From the NCBI RefSeq assembly GCF_001999725.1, contig NZ_MDDP01000010.1, positions 1 to 64,000 on the forward strand: 64,000 nucleotides of DNA. Reading direction: 5' to 3'. Positions 8,179 through 16,947 of this stretch are shown piece by piece. The translations under genes and the position numbers were made by a program. The DNA comes from Cellulophaga omnivescoria. Its GTDB lineage: Bacteria > Bacteroidota > Bacteroidia > Flavobacteriales > Flavobacteriaceae. Each line of letters begins with the position of its first letter. Positions within the stretch are counted from its first letter, which is position 1. The notes beneath the pieces are model-generated. The model was not told the DNA's origin, searched no databases, and saw nothing but the letters and a program-made list of their open reading frames with translations.

Positions 8179-9624
8179 ATGGCATATACAGAAGAAGAGT
8201 TAAAGAAAGAGCTAGAAACCAAAGAATATGAGTACGGTTTTTATACAGACATAGAATCTGATACTTTTCCTATAGGATTAAGTGAAGAAATTGTAGTAGC
8301 TATTTCTAAAAAGAAAAATGAGCCTAAGTGGATGACAGACTGGCGTGTTGAAGCATACCGTGTTTGGGAAAAAATGGAAGAACCAGACTGGGCAAACGTA
8401 AATTATGAAAAACCAGATTTTCAGGCAATAAGTTACTATTCTGCCCCAAAAAAAGCAGATCCTAACAAAACTTTAGACGATGTAGATCCAGAGTTGTTAG
8501 AAATGTATAAAAAGCTAGGTATTTCTATAGACGAACAAAAGAAATTGCAAAATGTTGCTGTAGATATTGTTGTAGATTCTGTTTCTGTTGCCACTACTTT
8601 TCAAAAAACATTAGCAGAAAAGGGTATTATTTTTATGCCAATTTCTGAAGCTATACAAAAACATCCAGATTTAGTACGTAAGTATTTAGGAACTGTAGTA
8701 CCAACTACAGATAACTTTTACGCAGCATTAAACTCGGCTGTTTTTACAGATGGGTCTTTCTGTTACATACCTAAAGGCGTACGTTGCCCTATGGAGCTTT
8801 CTACTTATTTTAGAATTAACCAAGCAGGTACGGGTCAGTTTGAGCGTACTTTGGTGGTAGCAGATCAAGAGAGTTATGTAAGTTATTTAGAAGGTTGTAC
8901 TGCGCCATCTAGAGATGAAAATCAATTACACGCAGCCGTTGTAGAATTAATTGCAATGGATGACGCAGAAATTAAATACTCTACCGTACAAAACTGGTTC
9001 CCAGGAAACAAAGAGGGTAAAGGTGGTGTTTATAATTTTGTTACAAAAAGAGCTTTGTGCGAGAAAAACGCAAAAGTATCATGGACACAAGTAGAAACCG
9101 GTTCTGCGGTTACTTGGAAATATCCTTCTTGTATTTTAAAAGGAGATAACTCTATTGGAGAGTTTTATTCTATTGCAGTAACAAACAATTACCAACAAGC
9201 AGATACTGGTACAAAAATGGTTCACCTTGGTAAAAATACCAGAAGTACAATTATTTCTAAAGGTATATCTGCGGGTAAATCTCAAAATAGCTATAGAGGT
9301 TTGGTACAAGTAAGTAGTCGTGCAGAAAATGCACGTAACTTTTCTCAGTGCGACTCTCTTTTAATGGGTAATGAGTGTGGTGCACATACATTTCCATACA
9401 TAGAGGCTAAAAACAAAACTGCTATGATAGAGCATGAGGCAACAACAAGTAAAATTGGTGAAGACCAAATTTTTTATTGTAACCAACGTGGTATAGATAC
9501 AGAAAAAGCAATTGCATTAATAGTAAACGGTTTTAGTAAAGAGGTATTAAATAAGTTGCCAATGGAATTTGCTGTGGAAGCACAAAAACTATTAGAAATT
9601 AGTTTAGAAGGCTCTGTAGGATAA
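8179..9624 (+). CDS. sufB: Fe-S assembly scaffold protein SufB
   Basis: A 481-aa component of the SufBC2D scaffold on which [Fe-S] clusters are built. Characteristic blocks are [60 protein letters not shown] and, near the C-terminus, [20 protein letters not shown], which carries conserved cysteine and histidine residues of the assembly site. Length is normal. It is followed by sufC after 103 bp containing a small hairpin. Confidence 0.98.
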   Translation: MAYTEEELKKELETKEYEYGFYTDIESDTFPIGLSEEIVVAISKKKNEPKWMTDWRVEAYRVWEKMEEPDWANVNYEKPDFQAISYYSAPKKADPNKTLDDVDPELLEMYKKLGISIDEQKKLQNVAVDIVVDSVSVATTFQKTLAEKGIIFMPISEAIQKHPDLVRKYLGTVVPTTDNFYAALNSAVFTDGSFCYIPKGVRCPMELSTYFRINQAGTGQFERTLVVADQESYVSYLEGCTAPSRDENQLHAAVVELIAMDDAEIKYSTVQNWFPGNKEGKGGVYNFVTKRALCEKNAKVSWTQVETGSAVTWKYPSCILKGDNSIGEFYSIAVTNNYQQADTGTKMVHLGKNTRSTIISKGISAGKSQNSYRGLVQVSSRAENARNFSQCDSLLMGNECGAHTFPYIEAKNKTAMIEHEATTSKIGEDQIFYCNQRGIDTEKAIALIVNGFSKEVLNKLPMEFAVEAQKLLEISLEGSVG

Positions 9625-9628
9625 GCTT

Positions 9629-9647
9629 GTTTCTTTAACAAAGAAAC
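9629..9647 (+). other. short perfect hairpin between sufB and sufC
   Basis: GTTTCTTT and AAAGAAAC form a perfect 8-bp stem with a 3-nt loop five bases past the sufB stop codon. There is no following T-run, so it is not a clear terminator. It could protect or process the mRNA and tune the sufB:sufC ratio, which is inference only. Confidence 0.35.
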
Positions 9648-9727
9648 GCTTGGTGGTGTTTTTAGATAAATGAAAAAAACGCCCAAAAAAACAAAAGAAT
9701 AATAAAGAACATTAAAGTAGCGATAAA

Positions 9728-10480
9728 ATGCTTAAAATTAAAGATTTACACGCTAGTGTAGAAGGCAAAGGAATTTTAAAAGGGATTAACTTAGAAGTTG
9801 GTGCTGGTGAAGTACATGCTATTATGGGGCCAAACGGATCTGGTAAAAGTACATTGGCATCTGTTATAGCTGGTAATGAAACTTACGAAGTTACTGCAGG
9901 AGGCATCTTTTTAGATGAAGAAAACATTGAAGACCTTTCTCCAGAAGAAAGAGCTCACAACGGTGTATTTTTATCTTTTCAATACCCTGTAGAAATTCCT
10001 GGTGTATCTGTAACTAACTTTATGAAAACTGCTATAAACGAGTCTCGTAAAGCTAAAGGTTTAGAAGATATGCCTGCTAAAGACATGCTAAAGCTTATTC
10101 GTGATAAGTCTGAGTTGTTAGAAATAGACCGTAAGTTTTTATCTCGTTCATTAAACGAAGGTTTTTCTGGTGGCGAAAAAAAACGTAATGAAATTTTCCA
10201 AATGGCAATGCTAGAGCCTAAACTTGCTATTTTAGATGAAACAGATTCTGGTTTAGATATTGATGCATTACGTATTGTCGCTAACGGTGTAAATAAGTTA
10301 AAAAATAAAGACAATGCTATTGTTGTAATTACACACTACCAACGTTTGTTAGAGTACATTGTGCCAGATTATGTACACGTACTTTATAATGGTAAAATTG
10401 TAAAGTCTGGAACTAAAGAACTTGCCTTAGAGTTAGAAGAAAAAGGATACGATTGGATTAAGCAAGAAGCGGCAGTTTAA
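9728..10480 (+). CDS. sufC: Fe-S assembly ATPase SufC
   Basis: A 250-aa ABC-type ATPase without membrane partner that powers the SufB-SufD scaffold. It has Walker A GPNGSGKST, the Suf-type signature region LNEGFSGGEKKRNEIFQM and Walker B LAILDETDSGLD, followed by the switch His in VVITHYQRLLEYI. The DETDSGLD form is specific to SufC. It lies between sufB and sufD. Confidence 0.98.
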   Translation: MLKIKDLHASVEGKGILKGINLEVGAGEVHAIMGPNGSGKSTLASVIAGNETYEVTAGGIFLDEENIEDLSPEERAHNGVFLSFQYPVEIPGVSVTNFMKTAINESRKAKGLEDMPAKDMLKLIRDKSELLEIDRKFLSRSLNEGFSGGEKKRNEIFQMAMLEPKLAILDETDSGLDIDALRIVANGVNKLKNKDNAIVVITHYQRLLEYIVPDYVHVLYNGKIVKSGTKELALELEEKGYDWIKQEAAV

Positions 10481-10555
10481 AAAAGTACTGAGTTATATGT
10501 TTAATGTATATATCAAATACATTAAATTTTCACTTACTACTCAACATTAAATAAT

Positions 10556-11872
10556 ATGGATTTAAAAGATAAATTAGTTTCTTCATTTTTAGCGTTCGAG
10601 AATAACGTAGACGTACACAACCCTGTGCACGATGTACGTACAGAGGCTATTAAAAATTTTGAGACTAAAGGTTTTCCTTCTAAAAAAGAGGAAGCCTGGA
10701 AATACACCTCGTTAAACAGCTTACAAAAAATAGATTTTAGCATCTTTCCTAAAAAAGAAAGTTCTTTAGAATACAAGGATGTTAAAAAATACTTTATTCA
10801 TCAAATAGATACTTATAAAATAGTGTTTGTAGATGGTGTGTATAGCTCTAACTTGTCTGAAACTACACATGATGGTGTAGATATTTGTTTAATGAGCGCA
10901 GCATTAACTAAACCAATGTATAAGGCTGTTATAGATGTTTATTTTAATAAAGTAGCTTCTAAAGACGAGTCTTTAACAACACTAAATACAGCCTTTAGTA
11001 GAGAGGGAGCATACATTTATATACCAAAAAATAAAGTGCCAAAAAAACCAATAGAGATTATACATTTCTCTACTGGTAATGATGCTGCTTTAATGTTGCA
11101 GCCGCGTAACTTAATTATTGCCGAAGAAAACTCAGAGATGCAAATTATAGAGCGTCACCAAAGTTTAACTAGCAATGCGGTATTAACAAACTGCGTTACA
11201 GAAATTTTTGCTGCAAAAAATGCAATTGTAGACTATTATAAGGTGCAAAACGATGTAGATTCTGCATCTCTTATAGATAACACTTACGTAGATCAAAAAG
11301 ATGGTAGTCACGTAAAAGTGCACACTTTTTCTTTTGGAGGTAAATTAATGCGTAACAACCTAAATTTTTACCAAAATGGAGAACGTATAGATTCTACCAT
11401 GAAGGGTATAACTATTATTGGAGACAAGCAGCACGTAGATCACCATACACTTGTACACCATATACAACCAAATTGTGAGAGTCACCAAGATTATAAAGGT
11501 ATTTATGCAGACAGCGCTACAGGTGTTTTTAATGGTAAAATTATAGTAGATAAAATTGCTCAGAAAACAAATGCTTTTCAGCAAAACAATAATATATTAA
11601 TTAGTGATAAAGCAACAATTAACACAAAGCCACAATTAGAGATTTTTGCAGATGATGTAAAATGTTCTCACGGTTGTACTATTGGTCAGTTAGATGAAGA
11701 AGCTTTATTTTACTTACAGTCTAGAGGTATACCTAAAAAAGAAGCAAGAGCATTACTAATGTATGCCTTTGCAAATAACGTATTAGAAAGCGTACGTATA
11801 CCAGAATTAAAAGTTAGAATTAATAAATTAATAGCTAATAAACTAGGTGTTAATTTAGGTTTTGACTTGTAA
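10556..11872 (+). CDS. sufD: Fe-S assembly protein SufD
   Basis: A 438-aa paralogue of SufB that completes the SufBC2D complex and helps iron entry. It has the family N-terminus (FPSKKEEAWKYTSL) and the right-handed beta-helix region. Near the C-terminus come TKPQLEIFADDVKCSHGCTI and EEALFYLQSRGIPKKEA, the standard SufD signature with conserved Cys and His. The sufS start follows 28 bp later. Confidence 0.97.
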   Translation: MDLKDKLVSSFLAFENNVDVHNPVHDVRTEAIKNFETKGFPSKKEEAWKYTSLNSLQKIDFSIFPKKESSLEYKDVKKYFIHQIDTYKIVFVDGVYSSNLSETTHDGVDICLMSAALTKPMYKAVIDVYFNKVASKDESLTTLNTAFSREGAYIYIPKNKVPKKPIEIIHFSTGNDAALMLQPRNLIIAEENSEMQIIERHQSLTSNAVLTNCVTEIFAAKNAIVDYYKVQNDVDSASLIDNTYVDQKDGSHVKVHTFSFGGKLMRNNLNFYQNGERIDSTMKGITIIGDKQHVDHHTLVHHIQPNCESHQDYKGIYADSATGVFNGKIIVDKIAQKTNAFQQNNNILISDKATINTKPQLEIFADDVKCSHGCTIGQLDEEALFYLQSRGIPKKEARALLMYAFANNVLESVRIPELKVRINKLIANKLGVNLGFDL

Positions 11873-11900
11873 AAAATACAATCTGATAGCTTAAAAAATT

Positions 11901-13127
11901 ATGCAGAAAACAACCCTAGATATCCAAACAATACGCAAAGATTTTCCTATTTTAAGTAGAACTGTAAATGGGCAGCCTTTAGTGTATTTAGATAATGCAG
12001 CAACATCGCAAACGCCTAAACAGGTATTAGATGTTATTGTGGACTATTACAGTGGTTACAATGCAAATATACATAGAGGTGTGCACACACTTTCTCAAGA
12101 AGCTACAGATAAGTATGAGCAGGCTAGAGCAACAATACAACATCATTTTAATGCCAAACATGCACATGAAATAATTTTTACTGCTGGTACAACACACGGT
12201 ATTAACCTTGTTGCAAGTGGTTTTTCATCACTATTAAAAAAAGGAGATGAAATTATTGTTTCAGCATTAGAACACCACTCTAATATTGTGCCTTGGCAAA
12301 TGTTATGTGAGCGTACTGGTGCTATTTTAAAAGTTATTCCAATGAACCAAAATGGTGAATTGGATATAGAGGCGTATTATAAATTACTATGTAGCAATAC
12401 TAAACTTGTTTTTTGTAACCACGTTTCTAATGCTTTAGGGACAGTTAATCCTATAAAAGAAATTATAAACGCTGCACACAAGGTTGGTGCAGCTGTTTTA
12501 ATAGATGGCGCACAGGCTGCACCACATATAAAAGCAAACGTGCAAGCTTTAGATGTAGATTTTTATGTTGTATCTGCACATAAAATGTGCGGACCAACAG
12601 GGGCTGGTATGTTATACGGTAAAGAAGAGTGGTTAACTAAACTACCTCCTTACCAAGGTGGTGGAGAAATGATTGCTGAGGTTACTTTTGATAAAACAAC
12701 CTATGCAGATTTGCCACATAAGTTTGAGGCTGGTACACCTAACATTTGCGGTGGTATAGCTTTTGGTGCTGCTTTAGATTATATGAATGCTATTGGTTTT
12801 AGTGCTATTGCAGATTATGAGCATGAACTGTTAGAGTATGCAACGGCACAATTATTAACTGTAGACGGACTTAAAATTTACGGTACGGCAGAACAAAAAA
12901 CATCTGTAATATCTTTTAATGTAGGCAGCATTCACCCATACGATATTGGTTCTATTTTAGATAAATTAGGAATTGCTGTACGTACAGGTCACCATTGTGC
13001 TCAACCTATAATGGATTTTTACAAAATACCAGGTACTGTAAGGGCTAGCTTTAGCTTTTATAATACAAAAGAAGAAGTAGATATTTTAGTTGCTGGTGTA
13101 AAAAGAGCAGTAGCAATGCTACAATAA
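11901..13127 (+). CDS. sufS: cysteine desulfurase SufS (group II)
   Basis: A 408-aa PLP enzyme that takes sulfur from cysteine as a persulfide and hands it to SufE. The PLP-binding lysine sits in VVSAHKMCGPTG and the active-site cysteine in RTGHHCAQP. YLDNAATSQTP and NIHRGVHTLS are the SufS/CsdA substrate and cofactor regions. The short loop around the catalytic Cys is that of group II enzymes, which need SufE or SufU; sufE follows 99 bp downstream. Confidence 0.97.
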   Translation: MQKTTLDIQTIRKDFPILSRTVNGQPLVYLDNAATSQTPKQVLDVIVDYYSGYNANIHRGVHTLSQEATDKYEQARATIQHHFNAKHAHEIIFTAGTTHGINLVASGFSSLLKKGDEIIVSALEHHSNIVPWQMLCERTGAILKVIPMNQNGELDIEAYYKLLCSNTKLVFCNHVSNALGTVNPIKEIINAAHKVGAAVLIDGAQAAPHIKANVQALDVDFYVVSAHKMCGPTGAGMLYGKEEWLTKLPPYQGGGEMIAEVTFDKTTYADLPHKFEAGTPNICGGIAFGAALDYMNAIGFSAIADYEHELLEYATAQLLTVDGLKIYGTAEQKTSVISFNVGSIHPYDIGSILDKLGIAVRTGHHCAQPIMDFYKIPGTVRASFSFYNTKEEVDILVAGVKRAVAMLQ

Positions 13128-13226
13128 AAAGTTAATTACTACACGCTAATTTGATAAGCACTTTTGTTATCGTATTTTTGTTTTAAATATAAACGCTTCG
13201 GCTTTTTGTAAAATTAAAAAGGAACT

Positions 13227-13649
13227 ATGACAATTAAAGAAATACAAGAAGAAATAGTAGACGAGTTTTCTATGTTTGATGACTGGATGCAACGCTATGA
13301 ATATATGATAGATCTTGGAAAGTCATTGCCTTTAATAGATGAGCAATACAAAACCGATGATAATATTATTAAAGGATGCCAAAGCAAAGTTTGGGTTCAT
13401 GCAGATTTAGAAGGAGATAAACTTTCTTTTACCGCAGATAGTGATGCTATTATTACCAAAGGAATTATAGCCATTTTAATACGTGCTTTTAGTGGGCAAC
13501 ACCCTAAAGATATTATTGATGCAGATACCAGTTTTATTGATGAAATTGGATTAAAAGAGCATTTGTCTCCTACAAGAGCAAATGGTTTGGTAAGTATGAT
13601 TAAGCAAATAAAAATGTACGCCATTGCATACCAAACGCAATTAAAATAA
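13227..13649 (+). CDS. sufE: sulfur acceptor protein SufE
   Basis: A 140-aa protein that receives persulfide sulfur from SufS. The acceptor cysteine is in the conserved KGCQSKVW block, preceded by the typical YMIDLGKSLP and followed by the helical LIRAFSGQHPKDI segment. Length matches the family. Its place right after sufS and before the DUF59 gene confirms the role. Confidence 0.96.
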   Translation: MTIKEIQEEIVDEFSMFDDWMQRYEYMIDLGKSLPLIDEQYKTDDNIIKGCQSKVWVHADLEGDKLSFTADSDAIITKGIIAILIRAFSGQHPKDIIDADTSFIDEIGLKEHLSPTRANGLVSMIKQIKMYAIAYQTQLK

Positions 13650-13673
13650 CAACAAGTAACAAGTATATAAGTT

Positions 13674-13997
13674 ATGAGTGAAGCAGTAGATACACACCAA
13701 TTAGGAGAAGATATTGTAAAAGTTTTAAAAACCATTTACGATCCAGAAATTCCTGTAGATATATATGAACTAGGTTTAATTTACGATGTTTTTGTAAATG
13801 AAGATAATGATGTTAAAATACTAATGACATTAACATCTCCTAACTGCCCAGTTGCAGAATCTTTACCTGTAGAAATAGAAGAAAAAGTAAAATCCTTAGA
13901 CCTTGTAAAGGGTGCCGAGGTAGAAATTACTTTTGATCCGCCTTGGACACAAGAATTAATGAGTGAAGAGGCTAAATTAGAGCTTGGACTTTTGTAA
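13674..13997 (+). CDS. sufT: DUF59/MIP18 family Fe-S assembly factor (SufT-like)
   Basis: A 107-aa protein of the MIP18/PaaD-like family that helps mature Fe-S proteins. Family motifs are YDPEIPVDIYELGLIYD and TLTSPNCPVAESLP, with the conserved reactive Cys in the second, and a final EVEITFDPPWT block. It is 24 bp after sufE and belongs to the same run. The family call is firm; the exact client proteins are unknown. Confidence 0.9.
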   Translation: MSEAVDTHQLGEDIVKVLKTIYDPEIPVDIYELGLIYDVFVNEDNDVKILMTLTSPNCPVAESLPVEIEEKVKSLDLVKGAEVEITFDPPWTQELMSEEAKLELGLL

Positions 13998-14034
13998 TTA
14001 GTAGTTAAATTTTCTGGTATTTAAATCTTACTAT

Positions 14035-14547
14035 ATGGCACAGTCTAATGAAATTATAAATAGAGTGGCAAGTTCTAAACTTGTTACTTTTGATTTGGAA
14101 GATTACTTTCCAAAGGAAGAAAAAGTGCTTTTAGATATAAAAGATTGGCTTTTTGAAGGCTTTATTTTAAAAGAAAAAGATTTTAGAAAACATATTGCAA
14201 ATCACAACTGGGAGCAGTATACTAATGCCTATGTAGCTTTACATTGTTCTACAGATGCCATTGTGCCTGGTTGGGCATATATGTTAATTACTACGCAGCT
14301 ACAACCACATGCAAAATATATAGTGCAAGGAAACCTAGAGGAATTGTACTCTTCTGTTTACCAGTCTATTATAGCTAACTTAGATTTTTCTGTTTATAAA
14401 GACAAACCCGTTATTATTAAGGGTTGTAGCAACAAGCCAGTGCCGCCAAATGCATACTTATGGGCTACAGCAAAAATGCAGTCTTACGCTAAAAGTATTA
14501 TGTATGGTGAGGCCTGTTCTTCTGTGCCTCTATACAAGAGAAAATAA
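14035..14547 (+). CDS. DUF2480 family protein
   Basis: A 170-aa cytoplasmic protein recognised as DUF2480, a Bacteroidota family that habitually follows the suf genes. Visible blocks are YFPKEEKVLLDIKDWLFEG, FRKHIANHNWEQYTNAYVAL and the C-terminal VIIKGCSNKPVPPNAYLWAT, with two conserved cysteines and aromatic residues. It starts 38 bp after the DUF59 gene. Its genomic constancy suggests a part in Fe-S metabolism, unproven. Confidence 0.85.
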   Translation: MAQSNEIINRVASSKLVTFDLEDYFPKEEKVLLDIKDWLFEGFILKEKDFRKHIANHNWEQYTNAYVALHCSTDAIVPGWAYMLITTQLQPHAKYIVQGNLEELYSSVYQSIIANLDFSVYKDKPVIIKGCSNKPVPPNAYLWATAKMQSYAKSIMYGEACSSVPLYKRK

Positions 14548-14617
14548 AAATTGGTTTTTATTTTAAAGAACTATACTTACATTTGCGGTTCATTAAACCA
14601 TTAAAAAAAACTATAAA

Positions 14618-15562
14618 ATGAAGAAAATTGTTTTAACAGCAGCATTATTATTTGTTGCAACTGTATCTTTTGCACAAACAGAAGAAGAATTAAAAGCAGA
14701 GCAAGCAGTTAAAAAAGATTCTGTTGCTGCAATACAAGCAAGAATTGGAGCTATACAAGCTAAGTTAGACGCTATGCCAGGTTGGAAAATGGGTGCTTTT
14801 GGTACTATTGGTGGTACTATCTCTAGTTTTGATAACTGGTACGCTCAGGGTTCTCCAAACAATAACTCTGGTAACATTGGTTTTACAGTTAATGCATATG
14901 CCAATTTAAAAGAAGATAAATTTTTCTGGAGAAACTCTGCTAACGTTAACCTTGCTTGGGTAAAGTTAGATGATAAAGATAATCCTAACGATAGTGATAA
15001 GTTTGAAGGTACTACAGATGTTTTTACATTAACATCTTTATATGGGCGTAAGTTGTCTGAGAAATTTGCTATATCTGGTTTAGCAGAATACAGAACTACT
15101 ATATTAAATAACTTTAATGATCCTGGTTACTTAGATTTAGGTGTTGGTGCTACGTGGACTCCAATACAAGATTTAGTAGTGGTAATACACCCATTAAACT
15201 ATAACTTTGTTTTTGCAGATAACGACGCTGTTTTTGAGTCTTCTTTAGGTGCTAAAATAGTTGCAGATTACACTAAAAAAATTGGTGCAGTAAACTTTAA
15301 GTCTAACTTGTCAATGTTTCAAAGCTACAAAAGCTCAGACTTGTCTAACGTAACTTGGACAAACTCTTTTGGGTATACACTTTGGAAAATGATTGGTGTT
15401 GGTTTTGATTTTGGTTTAAGAAGCAACAAACAAGAAGCTTTAAACTATGCTTTAGGTCAGTTTGATGCTACTGCGGTTCCTGCACAAGCAGTTCCAGATT
15501 TTGAAAACGTAGATAATAAATTACAATCTTTTTGGATGCTAGGTTTAAACTATGCATTTTAA
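14618..15562 (+). CDS. DUF3078 outer-membrane beta protein
   Basis: A 314-aa exported protein with a clear signal peptide (cut after VSFAQ, residue 20), a short charged helix and then alternating aromatic beta strands ending in NYAF, typical of outer-membrane barrels. The GWKMGAFGTIGGTISSFDNW and NNNSGNIGF blocks match the DUF3078 family. A TACATTTG box (14578-14585) ahead of it fits the TAnnTTTG promoter element, so it may be transcribed separately from the suf genes. A strong terminator follows at 15582. Confidence 0.85.
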   Translation: MKKIVLTAALLFVATVSFAQTEEELKAEQAVKKDSVAAIQARIGAIQAKLDAMPGWKMGAFGTIGGTISSFDNWYAQGSPNNNSGNIGFTVNAYANLKEDKFFWRNSANVNLAWVKLDDKDNPNDSDKFEGTTDVFTLTSLYGRKLSEKFAISGLAEYRTTILNNFNDPGYLDLGVGATWTPIQDLVVVIHPLNYNFVFADNDAVFESSLGAKIVADYTKKIGAVNFKSNLSMFQSYKSSDLSNVTWTNSFGYTLWKMIGVGFDFGLRSNKQEALNYALGQFDATAVPAQAVPDFENVDNKLQSFWMLGLNYAF

Positions 15563-15581
15563 TACACTGTAATTACAATAT

Positions 15582-15610
15582 AAAAAAAGACCGCAATTGC
15601 GGTCTTTTTT
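15582..15610. terminator. rho-independent terminator, usable from both sides
   Basis: AGACCGCAATTGCGGTCT forms a perfect GC-rich stem with A-run on the left and T-run on the right. It sits between the DUF3078 gene (plus) and the converging small gene at 15634 (minus) and can end both transcripts. Confidence 0.92.
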
Positions 15611-15633
15611 GTTTTATGTATGTACTTTACTTG

Positions 15634-16014
15634 TTAAGCAGTTTTAAGTAGCTTGTGCTGTTCATCCAAAAAATTTAAGGACTTTAATAAGCTGGCATAA
15701 AAAGCAATGCTTCTGTCATCCCTTTCTATACAAGATCGTAAAAAGTCTTGTAAATCTAAATAATAAAAGTTTGCTTTAAAAGTAGGTAGGTATGTGTTTA
15801 TAGTATTAGGATTGTAAAACGTATCGTCTATTACTAAATCCATATCTAACCTTTTTCTAAAGTAATCTATAGTTACCTCTGTGGCGTTATAGTGTTTTTT
15901 AATAATTGCAGTATGTAACGCTCTAGATTTATCATCTATTCTTTGTGAACATGTAGAAGAAATTAAACTATAGATGTTGTTTTCTATCCTTGATTTAATA
16001 TCTGTATTTTTCAT
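15634..16014 (-). CDS. hypothetical protein
   Basis: A 126-aa cytoplasmic protein with no signal peptide or membrane segment, mostly helical, with paired charged and aromatic residues (DLQDFLRSCIERDDRSIAFY). Two cysteines, one near residue 22 and one in the C-terminal half, do not form an obvious metal site. No family is recognised. It stands alone between a terminator and the SDR gene. Confidence 0.6.
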   Translation of the reverse strand: MKNTDIKSRIENNIYSLISSTCSQRIDDKSRALHTAIIKKHYNATEVTIDYFRKRLDMDLVIDDTFYNPNTINTYLPTFKANFYYLDLQDFLRSCIERDDRSIAFYASLLKSLNFLDEQHKLLKTA

Positions 16015-16143
16015 TCTATTTTTTGATTAATTGATACCTCTAATTTACCAAATAATCTGCAAAAGCCTGTTAATCAGCGTTTATAATTAACACTTGGTCT
16101 ATGCCTTTGTTGTGAAACATTAAAAAAGTGTTGTGAAAGTATG

Positions 16144-16947
16144 TTAAACTGATGTCACAAAATTGTAAAATTTAACAAAAATTAAATTGTAAGAAATAAC
16201 TTTCTTGCCAGAATTGCTCTCATCACTTGTAAACACTGGAGGTTTAAGTCCTTTGTTATGAGCTATTTGGGTATAGTATTCTTCTTTGCTCGGGTAATTA
16301 GGGTACACAGCATTAAAAATCTCGTTCCAATAGTTTTTTTCTATTATTAGCTCTATAATTGAAATACAGTCTGTAATATCTATCAAATTAATAGGATAGT
16401 TTCCATTAGTTACTTCATTTTTTTTAACTAAATGATTAATTGGATGTCTACCATGACCAATTAAGCCTCCAAAACGTATTATAGTAGCTTTTAAGCTACT
16501 ATCATTTAAAAATAACTGTTCTATTGCTACTAATTGTTTTGCGGCGCTTGTTTGGGGCTTAGGTGTGGTTTTTTCGGTTATGTCCCCATTTAAATTACCA
16601 TAAACAGATGTGCTGCTAACAAAAATTACTTTTTTTACGTTTGTAATTTTACATTGTTTATGTACAATTTTCATTTTAGCAAGGTAACTACTTGCGTCTC
16701 CAGTTTTCATTCTTGGCGGAATATTGATAATGAGTATATCTACATTGCTTAAAAAAGCATCTAATTGTGTAGTAAAGTCATTATCATTTAAATCAACTAA
16801 AAAAGGCATTATAGAAAGCTCTTTTAGGAGACTCAATTTATCTTTAGTAGTAGTACTGCCATTAATTTTATATCCTAGCTTTTGCAATGAAGTGGCTAAA
16901 GGTAAACCCAGCCATCCGCAGCCAAATACGGCTATTTTGTTATTCAA
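16144..16947 (-). CDS. NAD(P)-dependent epimerase/dehydratase-like SDR protein
   Basis: A 267-aa extended-SDR protein resembling YeeZ-type nucleoside-diphosphate-sugar epimerases. The nucleotide-binding loop is at the start (AVFGCGWLGLPLA). VIFVSSTSVYGN gives the catalytic Ser/Thr strand, but the usual YxxxK is not obvious (the region reads SAAKQLVAIEQLF), as in atypical SDRs. Substrate is unknown. Its start codon overlaps the stop of the upstream M28 peptidase remnant by 4 bp (ATGA), pointing to translational coupling. Confidence 0.8.
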   Translation of the reverse strand: MNNKIAVFGCGWLGLPLATSLQKLGYKINGSTTTKDKLSLLKELSIMPFLVDLNDNDFTTQLDAFLSNVDILIINIPPRMKTGDASSYLAKMKIVHKQCKITNVKKVIFVSSTSVYGNLNGDITEKTTPKPQTSAAKQLVAIEQLFLNDSSLKATIIRFGGLIGHGRHPINHLVKKNEVTNGNYPINLIDITDCISIIELIIEKNYWNEIFNAVYPNYPSKEEYYTQIAHNKGLKPPVFTSDESNSGKKVISYNLIFVKFYNFVTSV

